Assembly (NCBI GenBank): GCA_019359325.1
Contig: JAHHHN010000019.1
Coordinates: 1-64,000 of the forward strand
Reading direction: 5' to 3'
Source of the DNA: Mojavia pulchra JT2-VF2
Lineage (GTDB): Bacteria > Cyanobacteriota > Cyanobacteriia > Cyanobacteriales > Nostocaceae
DNA length: 64,000 nucleotides
In this document: one piece after another, positions 36,663 through 45,975 of the stretch
How positions within the stretch are numbered: the stretch's first letter is position 1
Layout of the letters: each line of letters opens with the position of its first letter
Notes under the pieces: model-generated
The model's database searches: none
What the model was told of the DNA's origin: nothing
Seen by the model: only the letters and a program-made list of their open reading frames with translations
Position numbers and translations under genes: made by a program

Positions 36663-37457
36663 TGGCGTAATTGGGACGGATTGCCCTACCTGACTTGTAG
36701 TCTCCTAGAACCTTGGCATCACGGCTTCTTTACCCAGCCGTTTTGGCCTCGTTCGCCGAAAGAGTTAACAAAGGTGCTACACCCGGAAGCATCAGTTTAT
36801 CGCTTGAAACAGGTTCATGGCAATACTGTTCTGACTCCACAAGAAATTGACAGCAGGTTAAGCACAGGTCACGATGATGTTGAGGGAGAAGGTGATTCCG
36901 CCCTAGCATTGGCTGATGGTTTAGTTAGCGAGCAGCCTTTGCAAGCAGTATGGGTTGCTAGCGCTGATTGTACACCTGTACTAATTGGGGATATGAAAAC
37001 TGGACAGGTAGCAGCACTCCATGCAGGGTGGCGGGGTACTGCGAAAAAAATTGTTCCCCAGGCGATCGCCCGACTCAAAGCACAAGGTAGCAAACTGGAA
37101 GATTTACGAATTGCTCTAGGGCCTGCGATCGCAGGTGAAGTTTACCAAGTCTCTGTGGAGGTAGCTGCTGAAATCGGGGCTAGTATTATACCACATGAAG
37201 ACGAAAAAAAGATTGTCAATGCATTGCATGAGCTACCCAACTCACCCTTGCTAGAAGACCCCAACCCAGGCAAAGTTAGGCTAGATGTACGGCGGGTAAA
37301 TGCTTTACAGTTAGAAAACCTAGGGATTAGTGCCGAACAAGTTGCGATCGCTCCTTATTGTACTTACCAAACTCCAGAGCATTTCTTTTCTTACCGTCGG
37401 GAAAAAGAGAAAAAAGTGCAGTGGTCAGGGATTGTCAGCAGCAAAAAGAGTCACTAG
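36648..37457 (+). CDS. pgeF: Peptidoglycan editing factor PgeF (YfiH/DUF152)
   Basis: A 269-residue member of the laccase-domain YfiH family, which removes wrongly incorporated L-Ser from peptidoglycan precursors in E. coli and has purine nucleosidase/phosphorylase activity in other members. The Zn/Cu ligands are visible: LKQVHGN, SADCTPVLIGD and AALHAGWRGTA. The ATG at 36648 overlaps the 5' end of the longest birA frame on the opposite strand by 15 bp. Confidence 0.93.
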   Translation: MHTWHWRNWDGLPYLTCSLLEPWHHGFFTQPFWPRSPKELTKVLHPEASVYRLKQVHGNTVLTPQEIDSRLSTGHDDVEGEGDSALALADGLVSEQPLQAVWVASADCTPVLIGDMKTGQVAALHAGWRGTAKKIVPQAIARLKAQGSKLEDLRIALGPAIAGEVYQVSVEVAAEIGASIIPHEDEKKIVNALHELPNSPLLEDPNPGKVRLDVRRVNALQLENLGISAEQVAIAPYCTYQTPEHFFSYRREKEKKVQWSGIVSSKKSH

Positions 37458-37465
37458 CATGTTAT

Positions 37466-37918
37466 CTATATCCTCATTACAGGATAGTTAGGATGCTCAG
37501 GATTCGGGATAAGTCGCTGATTCCTACAGTCCACCAGTAAATCCAGCGTCTCAAGCACCGTTTGCCCAATCAGGACTATATCGCCTGTAACCAATGTTGC
37601 TTCGGTAGTTTCCCGTCCCGCCAATTCAATAATCACAGGTTCAGTCACGCCTATTGATTCTTCACTACCATTGGCATATTGAGCAATCTGCTGTCCTCGA
37701 ATTCTCAAACCAAGTTGCTGCACAATAGACATAGGTAGTACAGTACGTACTGCCCCAGTGTCGATCAATGCTTCGGTTTCATACACCCGTAGCATATTTG
37801 GATTGAGCATTCCTCTACTTACAAGCGCTTCATCAATAGCATTGGTAAGTTTGACTTTGACTCGAACTGCACCCATAAATTGATTGCTGACTGGATTAGC
37901 ACGATTGAGATTTGCCAT
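37466..37918 (-). CDS. Retropepsin-like clan AA aspartic protease
   Basis: A 150-residue protein with the single aspartic-protease motif ALIDTGAVRTVLP and a later hydrophobic-Gly loop (VLIGQTVLETLDLLVD), typical of bacterial single-lobed, dimeric retropepsins. No signal peptide. Substrate unknown. The stop lies 9 bp from the convergent pgeF stop. Its start has an ordinary spacer toward csaB. Confidence 0.85.
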   Translation of the reverse strand: MANLNRANPVSNQFMGAVRVKVKLTNAIDEALVSRGMLNPNMLRVYETEALIDTGAVRTVLPMSIVQQLGLRIRGQQIAQYANGSEESIGVTEPVIIELAGRETTEATLVTGDIVLIGQTVLETLDLLVDCRNQRLIPNPEHPNYPVMRI

Positions 37919-37973
37919 AATCTTTTATCCTTCGCGCTCTTTGCGTCCTTTGCGATTCGTAATTAGCAATTAT

Positions 37974-39023
37974 TTAGGCTGTTAACGCTTCACTTAATAA
38001 CTCACGGTGCATCAAAGCTCGATCTACCAAAGATTGTATTTGCTCAGATGATAGGGGATCGCCATTGGCGTAATGCTCCATCCAAGTTGTACTAATTACA
38101 TTAGGGTCATCTGGTAAACTTGCCAAATCCCATCCAGGCATAGCCAAATCTTCCATCAGGCGATTTACCTTGGGATCATAACTAAGAGCAAAACAGCGAC
38201 ATCCTTCAGCCGCTGCCATAATCAAGCTGTGCAGACGCATCCCAATTGTCATTTCCACACCGCGATACACACCTTTTAAAAGTTGCGGATCTTCCAGACA
38301 CATTATTTGGCTAACATCTTTTAACTGGGGATGAATTGCTTCGGCAATGCTTAAATCTTCACTTTTCTGAAATGGCAGCAATAGAATAAAAGTTTGCGTA
38401 GCTTTTTGGAAATCTACCAAGGCGCGAGTTAAATTTGCCAAGCGTGTTTCTGTAAGTTGGGGATGCGATCGCAAAGTTACAGCAACTCTAGGCGCAGGTA
38501 AATTCCAAAGTCCGGGGACTGGTTTAGCTTCTAACGCCCAAACCGGATCAGGCGCAAGGATATAAGGAATTTGCCAATCAGATAATAAAGCAGCACTAGC
38601 GCGATCGCGTACACTAACTTTGGTACAATGTCCGAAGGAGTGTTGTGCCAACCAACGAGTTTGGGGACGCTTCAACGGCCCAATACCCTGCGCCCAAGCA
38701 ACAGTTTTCAAACCCATTTTCTGTGCCAAGGTCATCAGTCCGCCATAATAAAACGGGCTAATGCTACTCGTAACATCTTGGATTAAACTTCCACCGCCCC
38801 AGATAAAAGCATCACAAGAACGCAAAGCTTGCAGCACAGCTGTAAAAGCCATGCGATTGCAGGTTTCCGCACCATAGCGATCGCGGGTTTCCTCTGGATT
38901 ACCAGAAAGAACCACAGGCGTTACATGAGGTGGTAACATTTGCAAAAGCGTTGCTAACAAAGCTTCGTCGCCACCATTACCTTTTCCGTAATACCCAGAT
39001 AATAACGCCCGCATTGGTTTCAT
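37974..39023 (-). CDS. csaB: Polysaccharide pyruvyl transferase CsaB
   Basis: A 349-residue protein starting (M)KPMRALLSGYYGKGNGGDEALLATLL, the CsaB family N-terminus. It continues with FIWGGGSLIQDVTS, WAQGIGPL and GMRLHSLIMAAAEG near the C-terminus. CsaB ketal-pyruvylates a cell-wall polysaccharide, which in many bacteria is the anchor for SLH-domain proteins. That fits the SLH-domain porin elsewhere in the window (46730). M4 is an equally possible start. Function by homology. Confidence 0.92.
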   Translation of the reverse strand: MKPMRALLSGYYGKGNGGDEALLATLLQMLPPHVTPVVLSGNPEETRDRYGAETCNRMAFTAVLQALRSCDAFIWGGGSLIQDVTSSISPFYYGGLMTLAQKMGLKTVAWAQGIGPLKRPQTRWLAQHSFGHCTKVSVRDRASAALLSDWQIPYILAPDPVWALEAKPVPGLWNLPAPRVAVTLRSHPQLTETRLANLTRALVDFQKATQTFILLLPFQKSEDLSIAEAIHPQLKDVSQIMCLEDPQLLKGVYRGVEMTIGMRLHSLIMAAAEGCRCFALSYDPKVNRLMEDLAMPGWDLASLPDDPNVISTTWMEHYANGDPLSSEQIQSLVDRALMHRELLSEALTA

Positions 39024-39175
39024 TTTGGAGTTTGGATTTTAGCTTATCAAGTTTTTTCGCAAATGATTGCGGCGATCGCTGGCATAATGCCCAGAAAATC
39101 AGAATTTTCTTGTGGGAAGATGAAGTAGTGGGGAGACCACGGGACAAATGACAACAGAGTAACTGACTATTAATT

Positions 39176-39520
39176 ATGCACGCCCTTTCGATTCCCACCT
39201 GGATTATTCACGTTTCTAGTGTCATTGAGTGGATTGCCGCCATTTGGTTAATTTGGACTTACGGCGAACTCACAGGTAATCGGACTTGGTGGGGATTATC
39301 CTTCGCCATGTTACCAGCTTTGGTCAGCGCTATGTGTGCTTGCACCTGGCACTATTTCGATAATCCCGAATCTTTAGAATGGCTGGTAACACTTCAAGCT
39401 ACCATGACCTTAGTTGGTAATTTTACCCTTTGGGCAGCTGCGGTGTGGATTTGGCGTTCCACCAAGTCTGCGAATACAGCCATGAATACTACTGAGCCAA
39501 AACCTATTAAATCAAAGTGA
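39176..39520 (+). CDS. DUF2499 (Ycf49-like) membrane protein
   Basis: A 114-residue protein with three hydrophobic segments (VSSVIEWIAAIWLIWTYGEL, SFAMLPALVSAMCACTWH, ATMTLVGNFTLWAAAVWIW). It has the conserved HYFDN of the DUF2499 family, which occurs in cyanobacteria and plastids (ycf49; recalled). The last 4 bases overlap the next gene, so the two are translationally coupled. A small thylakoid or envelope membrane complex is likely; function unknown. Confidence 0.85.
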   Translation: MHALSIPTWIIHVSSVIEWIAAIWLIWTYGELTGNRTWWGLSFAMLPALVSAMCACTWHYFDNPESLEWLVTLQATMTLVGNFTLWAAAVWIWRSTKSANTAMNTTEPKPIKSK

Positions 39521-39813
39521 TGATATCTAAAGAGGCCCTGTTTGCCCTTTCACTGTTTCCTTATTTGGGTTTCTTGTGGTTTATCAGCCGCAGCAAGCAA
39601 ATGCCACGTCTGGCACTGTATGGATTTTACGGCACTCTAGTGTTTGTCGGTGTCACCATTCCAGCCGGGATTTATGCCAAAGTGCATTATGGAGAGTCTT
39701 TGGCAAATGTCGATTGGCTACACGGTGGTGCGGAAGTTTTTTTGACGCTTTCTAACATTTTGATTGTGCTGGGTTTCTGGCAAGCTGTGAAGCAATTAAA
39801 AATGAAGGCTTAA
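39517..39813 (+). CDS. DUF3593 membrane protein
   Basis: A 98-residue protein with three hydrophobic segments (ALFALSLFPYLGFLWFI, ALYGFYGTLVFVGVTIPAGIYA, GGAEVFLTLSNILIVLGFWQ), matching DUF3593, which pairs with DUF2499 in cyanobacteria and plants (recalled). Start ATG at 39517 inside the end of the preceding gene. Function unknown, probably acting with the DUF2499 protein. Confidence 0.85.
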   Translation: MMISKEALFALSLFPYLGFLWFISRSKQMPRLALYGFYGTLVFVGVTIPAGIYAKVHYGESLANVDWLHGGAEVFLTLSNILIVLGFWQAVKQLKMKA

Positions 39814-39866
39814 ACAGAGAAAGCCCAGATATAGCTAGCTTTGTGATTGCATTGAGGATGAGGTGA

Positions 39867-40640
39867 ATGGACGTAATTCCAGCGATTGATTTACTAGAAG
39901 GCCGCTGCGTGCGACTTTATCAAGGAGACTACGAGCGATCGCAAGTTTTTAGCGAGAACCCTGCTGATGTTGCTAAACAGTGGGTCGATCAGGGTGCTTC
40001 TAAGTTACACGTAGTTGACCTTGATGGTGCAAAAACAGGTAAAGTTGTAAACTTAGAGGCAATTGAAGCGATCGCCCAAGCAGTATCAGTTCCCATCCAA
40101 GTAGGCGGGGGATTGCGCGATCGTACTAGTGTGCAGCAATTATTTAATATAGGAGTACAACGGGCAATTATTGGAACCATTGCCGTAGAACAACCCCAGC
40201 TAGTACAACAACTCTGTCAAGAATTTCCCGGACAGATTATTATTGGCATTGATGCCCGTAACGGATTAGTAGCGACTCGCGGTTGGTTAGAAACCTCCGA
40301 AGTTTTAGCAACCCAATTAGCTGTACAAATGCAAGAATTGGGAGCAGCAGCCATAATTTATACCGATATTCACCGTGATGGCACTCTTACAGGCCCGAAT
40401 TTAGAGGCTTTACGAGAACTTACTGCGGCAATTTCCATACCAGTAATTGCTTCTGGGGGAGTGAGTTCTGTTACTGATTTGTTGAGCCTGTTAGCTTTGG
40501 AACCACAAGGTGTAACTGGTGTAATTGTTGGACGTGCCTTGTATACTGGTGATATTGCCCTTAAAGAAGCATTACGTGCGATCGGGCCTGGGCGTATTCA
40601 AGATATTCCACCCAATCTAGATTTTTCTACCTTTGGCTAA
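39867..40640 (+). CDS. hisA: ProFAR isomerase HisA
   Basis: A 257-residue TIM-barrel isomerase of histidine biosynthesis that converts ProFAR to PRFAR. It has [22 protein letters not shown] with the catalytic Asp8, [30 protein letters not shown] with the second catalytic Asp, and VIASGGVSS. Length is normal. It starts 53 bp after the DUF3593 gene with AGGATGAGGTG upstream. A long spacer follows. Confidence 0.96.
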   Translation: MDVIPAIDLLEGRCVRLYQGDYERSQVFSENPADVAKQWVDQGASKLHVVDLDGAKTGKVVNLEAIEAIAQAVSVPIQVGGGLRDRTSVQQLFNIGVQRAIIGTIAVEQPQLVQQLCQEFPGQIIIGIDARNGLVATRGWLETSEVLATQLAVQMQELGAAAIIYTDIHRDGTLTGPNLEALRELTAAISIPVIASGGVSSVTDLLSLLALEPQGVTGVIVGRALYTGDIALKEALRAIGPGRIQDIPPNLDFSTFG

Positions 40641-40859
40641 TATTGCCTCCCCTATCTGAAAATATTACAAACTCATTACGGAACAAGGGGAACGTATAAA
40701 TGTCAAGGGGCGGGGGACAATAGCAGCTACTATATATATGTTGTTCCCTCTCCATCCTTTTACCGGAAATTAGGATTGTCTTCGAGTCAACAGATATATT
40801 AGACTACACCTCGATTATTTTTTCTATTTTCCGGATTCATAATTTATACACTTGTAGTT

Positions 40860-41132
40860 CAACTTGTAGAGAGTTAACAACCATTGATTGTGTTACTATA
40901 GCTCGTCGAAATCCTCCAACAAGGGCAAGCCAGCAAAAACTGAACCTGGTGCGTTCAGGTTCTAAAGTAACAATAAAATAAAAATAAACCAGGGCATAAA
41001 ACACTCAACAAAATAAAATAAGTTAGTGTTTGTTAAACTGCTGATAATTTAATTGTTCAAATTTTTAAATTTTTAAAATATAGGGTTTTCTCTTTTCTAG
41101 AGGCGTAAAAATTATAACGTCTCTATTTTTTT
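40860..41132 (+). ncRNA. Possible small RNA between hisA and a small ORF
   Basis: Within the 758-bp spacer 40641-41398 there is a possible promoter (TTGATTG and TACTATA near 40883-40900), a perfect 7-bp hairpin GAACCTG-GTGCGTT-CAGGTTC at 40942-40962, and a clear terminator at 41099-41132. No reading frame fills the interval. Together these suggest a transcript of about 200 nt. No known RNA family was recognised. Confidence 0.3.
41099..41132 (+). terminator. Rho-independent terminator
   Basis: A stem AGAGGCGT / ACGTCTCT (one G-T pair) with a 10-nt AT loop, followed by TTTTTTT. It is the plus-strand terminator of whatever transcript runs through 40.9-41.1 kb. Confidence 0.7.
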
Positions 41133-41398
41133 ATATTCGTATTTTTAGCTATGGCTTTTTCAATTAAATAGAATACAGCCGATTTCCACTATCATAAAAA
41201 ATTTATCTACCTGATTTTGCATCCATAAACGCGTAGCGATGAGACAGCGCAAGATTTCTTCTATCCAGGCGGCTGCTTTAAGCGTAAGGGTTTCCGCAGG
41301 GTATAAAAAATGCTGTAAATTTTTCGCTAGTTTCCGGACTTTGTACTGCACGTATTGTAGATAAAAATATAGATAAATTGAATACAAGGTTTAGTATT

Positions 41399-41515
41399 AT
41401 GTCTAGCCAAAAACCAAATCCCCCGCAAGCATCCAACAAAAAAACTACAGAAAATCAAACAAAAGAGCGGAAACAACCTTTGAACAAAGGTATCCCACCT
41501 AAAAGAGAGCATTAA
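41399..41515 (+). CDS. Small basic hydrophilic protein (38 aa)
   Basis: A short frame starting ATG at 41399 with AAGG about 10 bp upstream. It codes for 38 residues rich in Lys, Gln, Asn and Pro and ends KGIPPKREH. A strong terminator starts 38 bp after its stop, which supports a real short transcript. It resembles small low-complexity cyanobacterial proteins; function is unknown. Confidence 0.5.
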   Translation: MSSQKPNPPQASNKKTTENQTKERKQPLNKGIPPKREH

Positions 41516-41552
41516 GCCTAAATAAAATATGACAAAAATATTATGCTGCTTT

Positions 41553-41590
41553 GTAGAGACGTAGTAAAATCACGTCTCTACATTATTTTT
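41553..41590. terminator. Bidirectional rho-independent terminator
   Basis: A perfect 10-bp stem GTAGAGACGT / ACGTCTCTAC with a 9-nt loop, flanked by a T-rich tail on the plus strand and an AT-rich tail on the minus strand. It lies between the plus-strand 38-residue ORF and the minus-strand 49-residue ORF and could end both. Confidence 0.75.
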
Positions 41591-41605
41591 AGATATAAAA
41601 CTAAC

Positions 41606-41755
41606 TTATTTATTTTTTACCTGGCTTTTAGCTTGTTCTAAAGCAATTTCTTTGATTGCCTGGTATGGATTCACATTAGCAGTACCTTCAATAGCTTTTT
41701 TGATAAATGATTTAAGGGGTAGCAAGCCATACCAAGCCTTACTCAATGCACACAT
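41606..41755 (-). CDS. Small protein (49 aa), possible
   Basis: An ATG-started frame of 49 residues (MCALSKAWYGLLPLKSFIKKAIEG...), amphipathic at the start and Lys-rich at the end. Its composition is protein-like, and the TAA is close to the bidirectional terminator. An AGG lies 8-10 bp upstream of the ATG. No homology was recognised. Confidence 0.42.
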   Translation of the reverse strand: MCALSKAWYGLLPLKSFIKKAIEGTANVNPYQAIKEIALEQAKSQVKNK

Positions 41756-41965
41756 CCGAATAGCCTGAAAATAAAAGTTTTTAGCTCAATGTAAATACTG
41801 AAATAGAGAATTAAAAGATACTAAACTATGTTAAAAACAGCCGACATCAATGTTTTTTCTTGTTAAGTAAAGTTTTTGTAACAAATATTATAGAATATTT
41901 TTACTAACTAAATAGGTATATTTTAATCTGCTGCTGTCAAGATAGAATTACAGCTATACAAAATC

Positions 41966-42054
41966 AGGACTTACGCAAAAGTAACGTAATTTTGTGATTG
42001 CGACCGTAAGGAAGCAATCGCAAGCCTTGTTTTTGGTTGCGAATGCGTAAGTCT
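41966..42054. mobile_element. MITE-like inverted-repeat element, copy 2
   Basis: An 89-bp non-coding element with good terminal inverted repeats AGGACTTACGC ... GCGTAAGTCT and an internal hairpin around TGATTGC / GCAATCG. It is the better-preserved copy of the element at 20587-20677. It sits 170 bp upstream of sphR. No transposase is encoded, so it would depend on one elsewhere. Confidence 0.75.
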
Positions 42055-42224
42055 TAAAAATATGAGAAATATAGAGTCGTCAAAAACACTTTTGTCCGCT
42101 TGTAGCCACAGTGATTTATAATGTATTGGGTACTGTTATATCGGTTACTTTTTACGAAGTAGCTCTCTACGATAGAAGTGTGAATGCACTGAAGTTAAAT
42201 AATTAGAGCCAATCATTATTCTTG

Positions 42225-43010
42225 ATGGCGGTACAGCCCCAAAGTTTTGTGATATCAATGTATACCAGTGAATCAACCAAGTTTTCCGCCAAAGCAGACT
42301 TAGGACAAATAAGTCGCATTTTAGTAGTGGAAGATGAAGAACTCATCCGAGAAATGCTAGTTGTAGCATTGGAGGAAGAAGGCTATAACGTGGTAACTGC
42401 CCCTGATGGGCGATCGGCTGTAGAATATCTTAAAAGTGCTGAACCCAACTCAGGGGAACTTGCCTTTGATTTGGTAATCCTTGATTTGATGTTGCCTCAA
42501 ATCAATGGGCTAGATATTTGCCGCTTACTACGTCATCAAGGCAACCCCGTACCAATTTTGATGCTTAGTGCTAAAGGTAGTGAAACTGACCGTGTTCTAG
42601 GGTTAGAAGTGGGAGCAGATGACTACCTAACAAAACCCTTTAGTATGCGTGAGTTAGTGGCTCGTTGCCGTGCTTTACTCCGTCGCCAACGTTTAAGCAC
42701 TTTGCCCCAGCTACCGATATTAAAATATAAAGATGTTACCTTGAATCCCCAAGAGTGTCGCGTGCTGGTTCGCGGTCAAGAGGTGAGTCTGTCGCCGAAA
42801 GAGTTCCGCCTTCTAGAATTATTTATGAGTTACGCTCGCCGGGTATGGTCACGGGAGCAATTGCTGGATCAGGTTTGGGGGCCAGATTTTGTTGGAGATA
42901 GCAAGACTGTAGATGTTCACATCCGCTGGTTACGCGAAAAATTAGAACAAGACCCTAGTCATCCAGAATACATTGTGACTGTACGAGGTTTTGGCTATCG
43001 ATTTGGTTAA
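42225..43010 (+). CDS. sphR: Response regulator SphR (PhoB-like)
   Basis: An OmpR/PhoB-family regulator of about 261 residues. The receiver domain carries RILVVEDEE with the acidic pair, the phosphorylatable Asp in DLVILDLMLP, and ADDYLTKPF with the conserved Lys. The C-terminal winged helix contains ECRVLVRGQEVSLSPKEFRLLELFM and DVHIRWLREKLE. Followed by a PhoR-like kinase and phoU, it fits the cyanobacterial SphR that activates the phosphate regulon. The ATG at 42225 is chosen; a TTG three bases earlier and a downstream ATG at 42258 also exist. No clear PHO box was found upstream. Confidence 0.9.
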   Translation: MAVQPQSFVISMYTSESTKFSAKADLGQISRILVVEDEELIREMLVVALEEEGYNVVTAPDGRSAVEYLKSAEPNSGELAFDLVILDLMLPQINGLDICRLLRHQGNPVPILMLSAKGSETDRVLGLEVGADDYLTKPFSMRELVARCRALLRRQRLSTLPQLPILKYKDVTLNPQECRVLVRGQEVSLSPKEFRLLELFMSYARRVWSREQLLDQVWGPDFVGDSKTVDVHIRWLREKLEQDPSHPEYIVTVRGFGYRFG

Positions 43011-43063
43011 TTGCTTCGGATAGTTGTTAGTTTTTAGTTGTTATAAAGCAACTAATGACTTAA

Positions 43064-44395
43064 ATGCTCATATTGGGATTTTGTCTGGGTTTAGCGGTAG
43101 GCATTGGGTTTTGGATTTGGCAACAGGTTCAACTGAACCGCTACCTGGGGCGAGTACTTAAGCCTTTAAATTCTCACTCTTCCAAGGTGGCGCTGCTAAT
43201 GATTCCTCGCTTGCGCCGGGAAATTGCTATGGTGAAGCAGCAGCGGCAAGATTTGCAGCAGTCCTTGGAAACTTACCAAGAATTGCTGGATTTTGCACCG
43301 CTGGGATATTTGCAGGTGGATGAAGAAAATCAGTTGCTGTGGTGTAATCAGCAGGCAAGAGAAATATTGTATCTGGAACGGTGGCAACCAGGGCAAGTGC
43401 GCTTGTTACTGGAGTTAGTGCGCTCTTATGAACTTGACCGTTTAATTGAGCAAACTCGTGATTGCCAACAACCACGAGTCAAAGAGTGGGTGTTTCACCC
43501 TTCTTGTGAGAATGCGGCGGCAATGTTAGAGGTAAAGCCTCTGGCTCTACGGGCGTCTAGCTTTCCATTACCTAAAGGCCAAGTGGGAGTGTTTTTAGAA
43601 AATCGCCAACCGCTGCTGGATATGAATCAAGTAAGAGATCGTTCTTTTTCCGATCTAGCTCATGAACTCAGAACACCACTGACTTCGATTCGTCTAGTTG
43701 GGGAAACTTTACAAAACCGTTTAGAACCACCTTTAAATCGTTGGGTTGACCGCCTCATGCAGGAAGTCGATCGGCTGATTAACTTGGTACAAGGCTGGTT
43801 AGATTTGACTCAAATGGAAACCAACCCAACCATGCAATTGCATTTTGAAACTGTAGAAGTGCGATCGCTGATCACATGCGTGTGGGAAACTTTAGAACCA
43901 CTGGCACAACGGCAACATCTAAATCTTCACTATTCTGGAGCAGAAAATCTCTTTATTAAAGTAGATCGTTCGCGCATATATCAAGTTTTTTTAAACTTAC
44001 TGGATAACAGCATTAAATACAGCCCTCCTTGTACAACTATTCAAGTTCAAGCAAAAATCTTATCGGTCAAAAATAATCACAAGAGCAATCTCGCTTCATC
44101 TTATCTGGAAATCAATATTATTGATTCTGGAGTTGGTTTTTCGGAAGCAGATTTGCCACATGTTTTTGAGCGATTTTACCGGGGAGATAAAGCACGAACT
44201 CGTTACCCAGTACAAGAAGGTAATTCAACAACCGCAGTTGTTGGCAGTGGATTGGGTTTGGCAATTGTCCGGCAAATTATTCTTGCCCATGGTGGTTCAA
44301 TCAAAGCTATGAACCATCCAGAAAGTGGTGGTGCTTGGATACAAGTTCAACTCCCTGGAATGATGGCAAACACTTCAAGCCAAGATTATAGTTAA
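43064..44395 (+). CDS. sphS: Phosphate-sensing histidine kinase SphS (PhoR-like)
   Basis: A 443-residue kinase: one N-terminal membrane segment (LILGFCLGLAVGIGFWIW), a PAS-like region (FAPLGYLQVDEENQLLWCNQQAREIL), then an intact HisKA with LAHELRTPLTSIRL. The HATPase_c domain has N box NLLDNSIKYSPP, G1 DSGVGFSE, F box VFERFYRGDKAR and G2 GSGLGLAIVRQI. The single membrane anchor, PAS and placement before phoU are typical of SphS/PhoR. It follows sphR by 53 bp, so they are almost certainly cotranscribed. Confidence 0.93.
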   Translation: MLILGFCLGLAVGIGFWIWQQVQLNRYLGRVLKPLNSHSSKVALLMIPRLRREIAMVKQQRQDLQQSLETYQELLDFAPLGYLQVDEENQLLWCNQQAREILYLERWQPGQVRLLLELVRSYELDRLIEQTRDCQQPRVKEWVFHPSCENAAAMLEVKPLALRASSFPLPKGQVGVFLENRQPLLDMNQVRDRSFSDLAHELRTPLTSIRLVGETLQNRLEPPLNRWVDRLMQEVDRLINLVQGWLDLTQMETNPTMQLHFETVEVRSLITCVWETLEPLAQRQHLNLHYSGAENLFIKVDRSRIYQVFLNLLDNSIKYSPPCTTIQVQAKILSVKNNHKSNLASSYLEINIIDSGVGFSEADLPHVFERFYRGDKARTRYPVQEGNSTTAVVGSGLGLAIVRQIILAHGGSIKAMNHPESGGAWIQVQLPGMMANTSSQDYS

Positions 44396-44425
44396 AAAAA
44401 TATCTTCACGTTTAAGATTACAAGT

Positions 44426-45094
44426 GTGAAAGCTGTCCTTTATAGTCCCAGTTCTGATGGATCTCATCTGGCACGTGCCATTAGGCGCTTAGAGCGGGAT
44501 GTACTACGCATGGGAGCTTTGGTCGAACAATCATTTCGTCTCAGCCACCAAGCGTTATTTGCCCGCAATTTAACAGCAGCAGAGGAACTTCCCCGATTAG
44601 ATAAAAAAATTGATCGTTTTTACAGGCAAATAGAGTCAGACTGTACCGCAATTATGACGCTGCAAGCACCTACGCCGCAAGATTTGCGCTGTTTGAGCGC
44701 TTTTATGCAGCTAGTGCGGGATTTGGAGCGAATTGGGGATTACGCTGAAGATTTAGCTGACATTGCCATTAAAATCTTTCCTTATCCGCCTCATGCCTCT
44801 TTACCAGAAATTGCAGTTATGTCCCATCATGCTCAGGCTATGCTAGCAACTAGCTTAGTAGCTTTAGCAGATTTGGATGAAGCAAGTGGACGAAGTATTA
44901 AGCATCTGGATGATGCTGTAGACAATGCCTATGAGCGTCTTTATCAGACTTTAGCTTTCCAAAAGGATGTTCCAGGTGTGGTCGAGCCAATTGTTCTGTT
45001 GGCACTGGCAATCCGTTACCTGGAACGCATGGCAGATCATGCTACTAATATTGGCCAAAGAGTGGCGTATATCGTTACTGGTCAACGATCCTAA
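44426..45094 (+). CDS. phoU: Phosphate-signalling protein PhoU
   Basis: A 222-residue two-repeat PhoU, with the E/DxxxD metal-binding motifs (LERDVLRMGALVEQSF, LDKKIDRFYRQIE, LVRDLERIGDYAEDLADIA, LERMADHATNIGQRV). PhoU couples the Pst transporter to the SphS/PhoR kinase and keeps the regulon off in high phosphate (family knowledge). It follows sphS by 30 bp and completes a sphR-sphS-phoU operon. The start is a GTG. Confidence 0.93.
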   Translation: MKAVLYSPSSDGSHLARAIRRLERDVLRMGALVEQSFRLSHQALFARNLTAAEELPRLDKKIDRFYRQIESDCTAIMTLQAPTPQDLRCLSAFMQLVRDLERIGDYAEDLADIAIKIFPYPPHASLPEIAVMSHHAQAMLATSLVALADLDEASGRSIKHLDDAVDNAYERLYQTLAFQKDVPGVVEPIVLLALAIRYLERMADHATNIGQRVAYIVTGQRS

Positions 45095-45951
45095 TTATGG
45101 CTTGGGAACCAGAAAAATCAGGGATTGGCAATCATCTTATTTGCCAGTCCCCATCTTATTTGTGCTTTACCTAATTATGTAATAATAAATACTTTACATT
45201 AAGTATTTATTGCTCGTCTATGACCTGAATGAATAAAAATCAAAGGTAACATTTAAACTTCAGACAGAATTGGGGTTAGAGCTTTATTCCTCTATTTTTT
45301 GGTAAAAAACAAGTCTATATACTACTAAAGTCTTAAGTATTTAAAAATTAGTAATCTAACATACATTTCACTAAAAGCTTACCTGTTCTTAAACTTTGAC
45401 CATTAAAGTAAACGAAGACAGTATAAAAATCGTCTTCTACTTTACTTATTTACTTAATAATGGTTACGCTGTAATAAAGAAAACTAATATTTATTATAAG
45501 CGCCAATTATTAATATTGGTAGGAGGTAATGTTGGAATATCAACATAGAATTATTGGTAAATGATTCTGTCATACTTTGCCAAGCTCCCATTATTTATAT
45601 AGTCTTGCTATTAATGCTAGCGATGTTTAGTGAAAAATTGGTGTAATGGCTACAAGCATTTTTTTAAGTTTACTACCGAACATTATTTTCGTTTTTAGTA
45701 GTTAAAAAATAATATAATTGCATTTTATTATAGTAATTTAATCAGCAGTATTCATTATGTTTATAGTTTTATTCATTGTTTTTTAAGTATTTTTAAAACC
45801 TATAAAAAATATCATTTTATATCTGCTGTGAGTTCATATTAAAGATAAAATATGCAATTAATTACGAATAAGATTACTAAGATAATCATTTAAAAAATCT
45901 TACGATTTAATAAAGCGAATATTGTAGATTGAATAGGTTTTCAATCAAACA
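45095..45951. other. Long AT-rich intergenic region
   Basis: 857 bp with a very high AT content and no supported gene, RNA or repeat. It contains scattered ATTAAT/TATAAT-like hexamers before the Crp-like gene. Confidence 0.4.
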
Positions 45952-45975
45952 TTGCTTCCTAAAAAAACATTTGTG

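Noticed and set aside
40640-42222. tRNA gene or CRISPR array in the long spacer
   Set aside because: No tRNA-like GGTTC box or cloverleaf, and no regularly spaced repeat set was found.
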